This document shows, piece after piece, positions 1 to 5,209 of a stretch of 5,229 bases of DNA (the first letter of the stretch is position 1; each line of letters starts with the position of its first letter). Source of the stretch: Clostridiaceae bacterium (GTDB taxonomy: Bacteria > Bacillota > Clostridia > Oscillospirales > Acutalibacteraceae). Location: positions 1-5,229 of the forward strand of contig JAEDHZ010000125.1 of NCBI GenBank assembly GCA_016292705.1, given 5' to 3'. The notes below the pieces were generated by a model, which worked only from the letters and a program-made list of their open reading frames with translations, searched no databases and was not told where the DNA came from. Made by a program: the position numbers and the translations under genes.

Positions 1-712
1 CAATTACAGAAGCAAGCTTTTCAGACTGCCTGTCTGAAAGAGAACTGACAAAGCGATCCTCACCAACCGCCTGAAAAGCAAGTTCTCTTGCCGCTACCGG
101 CGAAATGCCCTGAACACTTCCGAGTATAGCAGAGGAAAGGTATTTGTTTTCATTCTGAGTTATACTTTGAACAATCAAGTCTGTTTCTGTGTTTTCAAGG
201 CAAAGTTTGTTCTGCTTCGGCGGGAGTCGGTATTCAATTCCGGGCAGTATCTGACGGACGGAAGAAGTGGAAATGTCAACACGCTTTGCCGAATCAATCA
301 CCCTGTTATTACCGTCAATCAATATCAGATTACTGTATTTTCCCATGATTTCAACACAAAGAGTAAGACGAACTCTGTCGCCAATCTCATTTGAAGCGTC
401 AAAATCAATGAACACTACCCTGTCGAGTTCACTCTGCCTGATACCGACAATCTTTGCCGCAGTAAGGTGCTTTCGCAACAGCATACAGAACATCGGCGGA
501 ACCGGCGGATTCTGGATGTTGTGTGATGTAAAATGAACACGGGGACTGTCAGCTCTGACACAAATCAAAAGCCGATATGTTCCGCTCTTTCCACGCAGGA
601 CAAGAACAACCTCATCCCTGCTCGGCTGCTGAACCTTGTCAACACGAAGCGATAATGCATATTTTTTTAATTCGTCACAAACTGCTGACAGAAAAACTCC
701 GTCAAGTGCCAT
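1..712 (-). CDS. rqcH: RqcH / NFACT-family ribosome quality control protein (FbpA/Rqc2 homologue), N-terminal part, cut by window edge
   Basis: I translated this frame by hand; 237 codons are present and the 3' part lies outside the window. RqcH binds obstructed 50S subunits carrying peptidyl-tRNA and recruits tRNA-Ala, adding alanine tails that mark stalled chains for degradation. The protein begins MALDGVFLSAV and shows the NFACT-N pattern: PPMFCMLLRKHL at 72-83, DR at 97-98, EIMGKYSN at 121-128 followed by LILID, and SAKRVD near 141-146. A helix-hairpin-helix-like GISPVAARE lies at 202-210. From memory, D97/R98 and E121-M123 match residues shown to matter in Bacillus subtilis RqcH. Full-length relatives have roughly 550-590 residues, so the middle, coiled-coil and C-terminal regions are missing here because of the window edge, not from visible damage. 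The start ATG at 710-712 follows AGGA by about 10 bases and lies 14 bases after the nif3 stop, so it is very probably the third gene of a trmK-nif3-rqcH operon. Older literature calls this family fibronectin-binding protein. Confidence 0.93.
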   Translation of the reverse strand, partial: MALDGVFLSAVCDELKKYALSLRVDKVQQPSRDEVVLVLRGKSGTYRLLICVRADSPRVHFTSHNIQNPPVPPMFCMLLRKHLTAAKIVGIRQSELDRVVFIDFDASNEIGDRVRLTLCVEIMGKYSNLILIDGNNRVIDSAKRVDISTSSVRQILPGIEYRLPPKQNKLCLENTETDLIVQSITQNENKYLSSAILGSVQGISPVAARELAFQAVGEDRFVSSLSDRQSEKLASVI

Positions 713-726
713 ATCTAATCAATCCT

Positions 727-1488
727 TTATCCGATAAACCGAACCGGTGCGCTCTGATTGAGCAGCGTTGTTTCAAGTCCGGGAAATCTCTTGTTAATCA
801 TTTTTTCAAGTTCAGCCATTGCCGGATTCTCTGTTTCAAAGTGTCCGCCGGCAACAACAGTGATTCCTTTTTCCTTTGCATCAATCATTTCGTGATGGCT
901 GATGTCACCCGTGACATAAGCATCTGCTCCGGCGGCAATTACCTCATCAAGAAAACACATTCCTGCTCCTGCGCAAACCGCAACGGAGAGAATCTTTTTA
1001 CCGCCGTCAACAAAGCGGACGGTTGCTTTTAGTCTTTCGGCAACAAAGTTTGCAAATTCTTCCGGTTCATACTCCTTGGTTTTTCCGATTCTTACCATCG
1101 GTAAGGCACAATCTGCGGTTTCAATTCCATAGCAATCAGTCAGCAAAAGAATTTTTGAAAGCACATCATTCACACCGCCGCTTGCACAATCAAAGCAGGT
1201 ATGTGCCGAGATTGCATTGATTCCGCTTTTAGCAAGTTCATAGGCCATATTTCCTTTTATAAAACTCTTTTGCGCTTTAAAAATAATCGGATGATGAGTA
1301 ATAATCAGATTGACACCGTCATGCTTTGCATTTTCAAGCGTTTCGCTTGTAAGGTCAAGAGCAAGTCCGATTTTTTTAACCTCACAATCACTGTCGCCGG
1401 TCAGAAGACCACAGTTGTCCCATTCGCATTTTGTTTCGTACGGTGCAATTTCATCAATAAAATCCGAAATCATTCTTACTGTAATCAT
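727..1488 (-). CDS. Nif3-like dinuclear metal centre protein (DUF34/NIF3 family), short form
   Basis: This 253-residue protein belongs to the Nif3/YbgI/YqfO family, which binds two metal ions and forms toroidal hexamers; its cellular reaction is not firmly established (GTP cyclohydrolase I type 2 is a common but doubtful label). Visible metal ligands are H65 and H66 in ITHHPIIF, D100 in HTCFD, and H216 and E220 in GGHFETE, matching the YbgI ligand pattern. GDISHHEM lies at 194-201. The usual HTNLD motif reads HTCFD here, but the aspartate is kept. The length matches the short form typified by E. coli YbgI; the central PII/CutA-like insertion of the roughly 370-residue Bacillus form is absent. 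The ATG is set by GGAGGG at 1495-1500, six bases upstream and inside the 3' end of trmK. Start and trmK stop overlap as ATGA, indicating translational coupling. M6 is a possible but less well-placed start. Confidence 0.95.
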   Translation of the reverse strand: MITVRMISDFIDEIAPYETKCEWDNCGLLTGDSDCEVKKIGLALDLTSETLENAKHDGVNLIITHHPIIFKAQKSFIKGNMAYELAKSGINAISAHTCFDCASGGVNDVLSKILLLTDCYGIETADCALPMVRIGKTKEYEPEEFANFVAERLKATVRFVDGGKKILSVAVCAGAGMCFLDEVIAAGADAYVTGDISHHEMIDAKEKGITVVAGGHFETENPAMAELEKMINKRFPGLETTLLNQSAPVRFIG

Positions 1489-2180
1489 AGCAAGCCCTCC
1501 GTAATTCTTTTAAAGTCCTCAATTATAACTCCAAGCCTCTGTGTTTCATCAGATTCACCGCCCGAATTTTTCAGTGCATTAAACCTCTTTTCAAGGCGAC
1601 GAAGTTGATTGGCCAGAAATATTCTTGAGGCTTCATCCGTGCTTTTATCAAGTTTCCCGGTATATATCTCTGCCGGAGAGTGTTCGTTTTTTATTCCGGT
1701 GTATTCAGCTGCAGTTACACAATAACAGTGTTTTGAATCGAGGCAGCATTTTTCACCTTTAATTTCAAAACCGTTTTCAAAAAGAAAACTTCTGACATCC
1801 TCATGATGGCTCATGGGTTGAAGAATAAGTCGATACCTGGCGTCAAAAACCCACTCAGTTCTTGAAAGAATCTCAGTAATGAGTATCCCCCCCATTCCGG
1901 CAATAACTATGTCTTCACATGAATCTCTTTCAATGCTGTCAAGGCCGTTGGAAATAACTGTATCAATTGAGTCTGAGAGCGAAAACTGTTCAATTGTTTT
2001 TTTGGCGTTTTTCAACGGCATTTCCCGCAAATCGGCAGCAACGGCAGACGGAGAAACTCCGTTCAAAAGCAGATACACAGGTATGTAGGCATGGTCAGTG
2101 CCGATATCCGCCACACGAGAACCGTTACGGACAAAGCCGGCAACACATGAAAGGCGTGAGTCAAGGTTAATATTAGGCAA
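1485..2180 (-). CDS. trmK: tRNA (adenine(22)-N(1))-methyltransferase TrmK, TTG start
   Basis: TrmK is a cytoplasmic class I SAM-dependent enzyme that makes m1A at position 22 of bacterial tRNAs, notably tRNA-Ser and tRNA-Tyr types. Counting from the TTG start (231 residues), the SAM-binding motif I DIGTDHAYIP is at 25-34, the acidic residue ending beta-2 is D50 in AVAADLREMP, AGMGG is at 94-98 and LQPM at about 120-123. This combination is diagnostic of the family. The C-terminal part is helical and charged (LANQLRRLEKRFNAL), as in known TrmK proteins. The frame stays open upstream to a TTG at 2238-2240, but that extension is encoded by a terminator hairpin and does not look like TrmK. The TTG at 2178-2180 has AAAGGGGA seven bases upstream and gives an N-terminus (LDSRLSCVAGFV) typical of the family. 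Its stop overlaps the nif3 start by four bases. trmK and nif3 are neighbours in many Firmicutes. Confidence 0.93.
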   Translation of the reverse strand: MPNINLDSRLSCVAGFVRNGSRVADIGTDHAYIPVYLLLNGVSPSAVAADLREMPLKNAKKTIEQFSLSDSIDTVISNGLDSIERDSCEDIVIAGMGGILITEILSRTEWVFDARYRLILQPMSHHEDVRSFLFENGFEIKGEKCCLDSKHCYCVTAAEYTGIKNEHSPAEIYTGKLDKSTDEASRIFLANQLRRLEKRFNALKNSGGESDETQRLGVIIEDFKRITEGLL

Positions 2181-2187
2181 AAGTATG

Positions 2188-2195
2188 TCCCCTTT
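2188..2195 (-). promoter_or_regulatory. Ribosome binding site of trmK, deciding the TTG start
   Basis: AAAGGGGA on the minus strand lies seven bases before the TTG at 2178-2180. No ATG or GTG in the frame is comparably placed. The site begins one base after the U-tract of the preceding terminator, so a transcript released at the terminator would lose it. This supports TTG over the longer open frame. Confidence 0.8.
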
Positions 2196-2196
2196 C

Positions 2197-2230
2197 AAAA
2201 AAATCAGCCACCTTGAAATAAGGCGGCTGA
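2197..2230 (-). terminator. Intrinsic (Rho-independent) terminator after the DUF1858 gene
   Basis: On the minus strand, TCAGCCGCCTT, loop ATTTC and AAGGTGGCTGA form an 11-bp stem with one G-T wobble, followed at once by seven T residues (A residues at 2197-2203 on the plus strand). This is a textbook intrinsic terminator. It starts 35 bases after the DUF1858 stop codon. On the plus strand no T-run follows, so it is one-directional. It lies directly before the trmK ribosome binding site, so it may also act as an attenuator for trmK-nif3-rqcH. Confidence 0.9.
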
Positions 2231-2265
2231 CGAAAAGCAAATTCAGTAACCGTTATGGCTCCGAT

Positions 2266-2469
2266 TTATTTTGAAGCAAGATATTCGTTGACTCTTTTAA
2301 CAAGCTCGTCAGCATCAACGCCGTGAACAGCGCAAGCATCCTCAACTGATTCGCCCCTTGAAGCAGGACATCCGAGACAATGCATTCCCATTTCAAAAAA
2401 GAACATTGCAGTTCCTCTGTCGGCGTCAAGAATATCGCCGATGAGCATATCTTTGGTAATCTCTTTCAT
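2266..2469 (-). CDS. DUF1858 domain protein with CxxC motif (hybrid-cluster-protein-associated redox disulfide type)
   Basis: This 67-residue protein is one complete DUF1858 domain. It opens with MKEITKDMLIGDIL, followed by a segment of the form ADRGTAMFFFEMGMHCLGC and then a short C-terminal helix ending EYLASK. C31 and C34 form the CxxC pair that gives the related TIGR model its name, 'hybrid cluster protein-associated redox disulfide domain'; C46 is a third cysteine. No signal peptide or membrane segment is visible, so it should be cytoplasmic. Function is unproven: redox or metal binding is inferred from the cysteines. The open frame extends 13 codons upstream, but the ATG at 2467-2469 has AGAGGA nine bases before it and starts exactly where family members do. 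The gene lies 84 bases after the zinc-ribbon gene and ends at a strong terminator. No hybrid cluster protein gene is in this window. Confidence 0.88.
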   Translation of the reverse strand: MKEITKDMLIGDILDADRGTAMFFFEMGMHCLGCPASRGESVEDACAVHGVDADELVKRVNEYLASK

Positions 2470-2489
2470 GTTAACAGTTCCTCTCAGTT

Positions 2490-2519
2490 TTAATATCAGT
2501 GTAGGCAAAACGCCTTCAA
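2490..2519 (-). promoter_or_regulatory. Possible weak promoter for the DUF1858 gene
   Basis: On the minus strand TTGAAG (2514-2519) is followed after 18 bases by TATTAA (2490-2495), preceded by TGA as in an extended -10. Transcription would start near 2483, inside the AGAGGA ribosome binding site at 2479-2484, which weakens the case. The gene may simply be cotranscribed with the zinc-ribbon gene, since no terminator separates them. Confidence 0.25.
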
Positions 2520-2553
2520 ATTATTCAATCAAATAAATTCAATTCAAAACAAG

Positions 2554-3060
2554 TTAAAACATGAACTTTTTAACCATGAGAATGATGATGATACCCATCT
2601 TGACGCAAAGGGCAGTCATGAAAATGTTGTAGATTACAACAGCTTTTTCATCTTCGCCTTCCTTTTTAGCCTTTGAATAAATGAAAAGACCAACAAGTGC
2701 AAAGAGAACAGAGAAGAATCTTTCAGCCCTTGAAGCAATGGCATACTTTGCAGCTTTTTCAGCCTTTTTTGCAGCTTTGATTTCAGCCTTGAGTTCTTTC
2801 TTGGTCTTCTGAGCAGTAGCTACCGCAGCCGCAGCAGGAGAAACGGGTGCAGATTCGGAAACAAAAGCATCATCCGTTGATTCAACAAACGGATCATCGG
2901 CAACAAAAGGTTCTTCTGCCGGTGCAGCTTCAGGCTGGGTATAAACATTTGCGGCAGGTGCAGCAGCGTACACAGGTTCTTTTGCCTCAACCTTTTGACC
3001 GCATATAAAGCAAAAATCAGAGTTGTCATCAATTTCATTTCCACAGAATTTACATATCAT
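2554..3060 (-). CDS. Zinc-ribbon protein with Ala/Pro linker, Lys/Ala-rich helix and two C-terminal membrane helices; function unknown
   Basis: From the ATG at 3058-3060 the protein has 168 residues. An N-terminal zinc ribbon holds two knuckles, C3-K-F-C6 and C17-F-I-C20, in the style of the small zinc_ribbon domains found at the ends of many Firmicutes membrane proteins. Residues of about 25-82 are a low-complexity, acidic linker rich in Ala, Pro, Glu, Asp and Val, probably disordered. Residues of about 84-107 are a Lys/Ala-rich basic helix. Two hydrophobic segments follow, near 115-128 (FFSVLFALVGLFIYS) and 140-162, and the protein ends in KKFMF. The likely arrangement is a cytoplasmic zinc ribbon tethered to the membrane by a helical hairpin. 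An ATG nine bases further upstream abuts the GGGGG ribosome binding site with no spacing, so the inner ATG is preferred. It has its own strong promoter. I do not recognise a specific family function. Confidence 0.82.
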   Translation of the reverse strand: MICKFCGNEIDDNSDFCFICGQKVEAKEPVYAAAPAANVYTQPEAAPAEEPFVADDPFVESTDDAFVSESAPVSPAAAAVATAQKTKKELKAEIKAAKKAEKAAKYAIASRAERFFSVLFALVGLFIYSKAKKEGEDEKAVVIYNIFMTALCVKMGIIIILMVKKFMF

Positions 3061-3069
3061 AGAGAACAT

Positions 3070-3075
3070 CCCCCT
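3070..3075 (-). promoter_or_regulatory. Ribosome binding site of the zinc-ribbon gene, deciding its start
   Basis: AGGGGG on the minus strand ends nine bases before the ATG at 3058-3060 but directly touches the ATG at 3067-3069. Normal spacing therefore favours the inner ATG, which also places the first zinc-knuckle cysteine at residue 3. Confidence 0.7.
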
Positions 3076-3090
3076 AATATTTTATAGCTC

Positions 3091-3119
3091 ATTATATCAT
3101 TATCTTTTGGGTTTGACAA
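3091..3119 (-). promoter_or_regulatory. Strong sigma-A-type promoter of the zinc-ribbon gene
   Basis: On the minus strand, TTGTCA (3114-3119) and a perfect TATAAT (3091-3096) are separated by 17 bases, and TGA just before TATAAT makes it an extended -10. Transcription should begin near 3084, giving a leader of about 24 bases that contains the AGGGGG site. This is the best promoter match in the window, so the zinc-ribbon gene and probably its downstream neighbours are well transcribed. Confidence 0.85.
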
Positions 3120-3180
3120 TAGAATTTTCCAAATTATTTACAGCAAAAGCGTTCAAAATCAATAATTCACGCAAAAATCC

Positions 3181-3209
3181 TTGAATCTATTCATGTTTTA
3201 CTGTAAAAT
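3181..3209 (+). promoter_or_regulatory. Probable promoter of the ABC-F gene
   Basis: TTGAAT (3181-3186) and TAAAAT (3204-3209) are separated by 17 bases on the plus strand, matching the sigma-A consensus at 4 of 6 and 5 of 6 positions. Transcription would start near 3216, leaving a leader of about 26 bases before the ATG at 3242. The TTTTAC-T-GTAAAA palindrome at 3196-3208 overlaps the -10 and could bind a regulator. A second, more distant candidate is TTGACA at 3113-3118 with TATTTA at 3135-3140. Confidence 0.5.
3196..3208. repeat. Short perfect palindrome overlapping the ABC-F -10 region
   Basis: TTTTAC and GTAAAA flank a single T, giving perfect 6-base arms. The right arm overlaps the proposed -10 TAAAAT at 3204-3209, a position where a dimeric repressor would block RNA polymerase. 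The arms are AT-rich, so chance is a real alternative, and I recognise no specific regulator for it. Confidence 0.4.
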
Positions 3210-3241
3210 ACGGTTAATTATCATAAAAGTGATGTGAAAAA

Positions 3242-5161
3242 ATGAGCCTTATTTCAGTATGCAATCTTGGTCTTTCATTTTCTGAAAGAGTTATTTTTTC
3301 AGATGTATCCTTTGATGTTCAAAGTAAAAACAAAATCGGATTCATCGGAGTTAACGGTGCAGGAAAGTCCTCTCTTTTCAAGGTTATCACAGGTGAACTT
3401 TTACCTGACGAAGGTAATGTATTCATTGGCCGTGACATAAAAATCGGTTATATGGAACAACACGCCTGCTCTTCAAGCGAAGCAACAATGCTTGAAGAGC
3501 TGCTCACGGTTTTCAGCGATGTAACCTCCGCAGAAAAGGAGCTTGACGAAATCTCTCACAAACTCAACAATGAAGCGGAAAACTGCGATGAACTCATTGC
3601 AAGACAACAGTATTTGCTTGAGCTTTTTGAAAGACGGGGCGGTCTGACATATAACAGTCGCGCGCGTTCAGCTCTATTAGGTCTCGGATTCAGTGAAGAA
3701 GACTTTTCCCTGCCCTGTTCACTTCTGAGCGGCGGACAGCGTTCAAAAGTTTCGCTCGCAAAGCTGCTCTTGTCCGGCGCCGATCTTCTTCTCCTTGATG
3801 AGCCGACAAACCACCTTGATATCGAAAGTGTAAATTGGCTTGAAAACTGGCTTTCCGAATATAGCGGCAGCGCAATTGTTATATCGCATGACAGATACTT
3901 CCTTGATAAGGTCACAAACCGGACCTTTGAGCTTGAAAACGGAAAGCTTTATACAAGCGAGGGCAACTATTCCCGATATGCTGCTTTGAAAGCCGAACGC
4001 AGAAAAAGTGCCGAACGGGAATATGACGCAAAAATGAAAGAGGTCAAGCGTATCAAGGGAATAATAGAACAGCAGAAAAGTTTTAACCGTGAGCGTAATT
4101 ACATTACAATTGCGTCAAAGCAAAAGTCAATTGACCGGATACTCGACGGTCTTGAAAAGCCTGATCGGGAACTTGATTCAATCAACTTTGCGTTCAACAC
4201 AAGTCTTGTCAGCGGCAACGATGTGCTTATTTGTGAAAATGTTTCAAAAAGATTTGACAATAAACTTCTCTTTAAAGATGTTTCTCTGCTTGTTGAACGG
4301 GGAGAAAAGGTTTTTATTACAGGCGAAAACGGTTGCGGAAAATCTACTCTGTTAAAAATAATACTCGGAAAACTCAGTCGTGACAGCGGAAAAACAACTC
4401 TTGGGGCGAATGTCAGAATCGGTTACTTTGACCAGACGCTTGCGGAGATTTCTTCAGGAAAAAGCGTTCTTGATGAAATCTGGGACGATTACCGTGGAAT
4501 GACGGAAACTCAGGTCAGAAATGCGCTTGCCGCTTTCCTTTTCAGAGGCGATGATGTTTATAAAATCACATCTTCGCTTTCTGGAGGCGAAAAAGCAAGA
4601 CTCGCTCTGTTAAAACTTATGCTTTCCGGTTCAAACTTTCTTGTTCTTGATGAGCCGACAAACCACCTTGACATTAAAAGCAGAGAAGCACTTGAAAATT
4701 CTTTTAACGGTTTTGCGGGCACAATGCTTGTTGTCTCCCACGACAGATACTTCATCAATCGCCTTGCAACACGCATTGTATGTCTTCATTCCGACGGAGT
4801 TGACAGTTATCCGGGTAATTACGACTATTACATCGAGCACAAAACTGAAAGGAATATTCATCCTGTTAAAAAAGAGGAAAAACCAAAAGAAAACTCATAT
4901 AAGATTAAAAAAGAACTCGAAAGCCTCCGACGAAGAACAAAAGGACAGATTTCTCGTCTTGAAGCAGAAATTGATAACCTTGACAAAAGGCTGGCACAGA
5001 TTCAGGAAGAGATTTCCTTGCCGGAAAACGCAGCAGATTATGAGAAAATACTTTCCTTGACTCAAGAGTTAAACGAAACAACCGACAAGCAGGAACAGTT
5101 CATGATCCAATGGCAGGAACTGACCGAAAAACTTGAAGAACTTGAAACTGAGTGCCGATAA
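3242..5161 (+). CDS. ABC-F family ATPase (ribosome-associated, YdiF/Uup-like), with C-terminal coiled coil
   Basis: This 639-residue protein has two ABC ATPase domains in one chain and no membrane segments, the hallmark of ABC-F proteins, which bind the ribosomal E site and help resolve stalled or non-productive complexes. Domain 1 has Walker A at 36-44 (GVNGAGKSS), signature LSGGQ at 162-166, Walker B LLLLDEP at 182-188 with catalytic E187, and H216 in SHDRYF. The segment of about 88-140 is the arm insertion. The charged inter-domain linker spans roughly 240-320. Domain 2 has Walker A at 361-369 (GENGCGKST), LSGGE at 446-450, E471 in LVLDEP and H500. Residues of about 550-638 form a charged coiled coil as in YdiF, YfmR and Uup. 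All catalytic residues are intact. The modest linker suggests a housekeeping factor rather than an antibiotic-resistance ABC-F; this is inference. The ATG has only a weak AGTGAT site eight bases upstream. It diverges from the zinc-ribbon gene. Confidence 0.94.
   Translation: MSLISVCNLGLSFSERVIFSDVSFDVQSKNKIGFIGVNGAGKSSLFKVITGELLPDEGNVFIGRDIKIGYMEQHACSSSEATMLEELLTVFSDVTSAEKELDEISHKLNNEAENCDELIARQQYLLELFERRGGLTYNSRARSALLGLGFSEEDFSLPCSLLSGGQRSKVSLAKLLLSGADLLLLDEPTNHLDIESVNWLENWLSEYSGSAIVISHDRYFLDKVTNRTFELENGKLYTSEGNYSRYAALKAERRKSAEREYDAKMKEVKRIKGIIEQQKSFNRERNYITIASKQKSIDRILDGLEKPDRELDSINFAFNTSLVSGNDVLICENVSKRFDNKLLFKDVSLLVERGEKVFITGENGCGKSTLLKIILGKLSRDSGKTTLGANVRIGYFDQTLAEISSGKSVLDEIWDDYRGMTETQVRNALAAFLFRGDDVYKITSSLSGGEKARLALLKLMLSGSNFLVLDEPTNHLDIKSREALENSFNGFAGTMLVVSHDRYFINRLATRIVCLHSDGVDSYPGNYDYYIEHKTERNIHPVKKEEKPKENSYKIKKELESLRRRTKGQISRLEAEIDNLDKRLAQIQEEISLPENAADYEKILSLTQELNETTDKQEQFMIQWQELTEKLEELETECR
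3794..3819 (+). repeat. 26-base exact direct repeat, copy 1 (Walker B of ABC domain 1)
   Basis: These 26 bases, encoding the LDEPTNHLD segment of the first ATPase domain, are identical to those at 4646-4671. The copies are 852 bases (284 codons) apart and in the same reading frame. Conserved protein sequence explains the similarity in part; identical synonymous codon choice across the whole stretch is the notable point. Confidence 0.85.
4646..4671 (+). repeat. 26-base exact direct repeat, copy 2 (Walker B of ABC domain 2)
   Basis: This is the second copy of the repeat at 3794-3819, encoding the same LDEPTNHLD segment in the second ATPase domain. Identity stops on both sides at 4645 and 4672. 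Confidence 0.85.
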
Positions 5162-5171
5162 TTGAAAACTG

Positions 5172-5209
5172 GGGCTGTCGCAAATCATCAAAACGAAGAG
5201 CGACAGCCC
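5172..5209 (+). terminator. Perfect 10-bp inverted repeat after the ABC-F gene; candidate transcript end without a U-tract
   Basis: GGGCTGTCGC (5172-5181) and GCGACAGCCC (5200-5209) are perfect complements around an 18-base AT-rich loop, starting 11 bases after the ABC-F stop. The stem is GC-rich and should be stable. No T-run follows on the plus strand, and only a short TTTT lies beyond it on the minus strand, so it is not a standard intrinsic terminator. It may protect the 3' end or act in a Rho-dependent setting. The GGGGCTGTCGCAAA at its left edge also resembles ends of some insertion sequences and MITE-like repeats; this resemblance is from memory and unproven. Confidence 0.5.

Noticed and set aside
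167..536. Two overlapping plus-strand open frames (75 and 89 codons)
   Set aside because: They are antisense to the conserved NFACT-N coding region of rqcH, whose frame is open throughout 1-712.
577..1032. Plus-strand open frame of 151 codons
   Set aside because: It lies opposite the rqcH start and the 3' half of nif3, both of which have clear family motifs. Its translation shows no recognisable domain and no ribosome binding site.
1201..1608. Plus-strand open frame of 135 codons
   Set aside because: It is antisense to the 5' half of nif3 and the 3' end of trmK; the translation looks random.
2252..2279. TTGCTT / CATAAC as a trmK promoter on the minus strand
   Set aside because: Only half of the -35 and four of six -10 positions match, with 16-base spacing; too weak to list as a feature.
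2470..2508. Thirteen-codon N-terminal extension of the DUF1858 protein
   Set aside because: The extension does not belong to the domain, and the ATG at 2467-2469 has AGAGGA at good spacing.
2503..2515. Small hairpin AGGC-AAAAC-GCCT between the zinc-ribbon and DUF1858 genes
   Set aside because: A 4-bp stem with no T-run is too weak to call a terminator or regulatory element.
3058..3069. Upstream ATG for the zinc-ribbon protein
   Set aside because: It touches the GGGGG site with no spacing; the ATG three codons later has normal spacing and fits the domain start.
3556..3915. Minus-strand open frame of 119 codons
   Set aside because: It is antisense to ABC-F domain 1, with no plausible start signal or domain.
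4641..5060. Plus-strand open frame of 139 codons in another frame of the ABC-F gene
   Set aside because: It starts inside the second Walker B region and is rich in Lys and Leu as expected of an out-of-frame reading; the ABC-F frame carries all motifs.
3242..5161. ABC-F gene as an antibiotic-resistance determinant
   Set aside because: The inter-domain linker is not visibly extended, the C-terminal coiled coil resembles housekeeping YdiF/Uup types, and no resistance or mobile genes are nearby.
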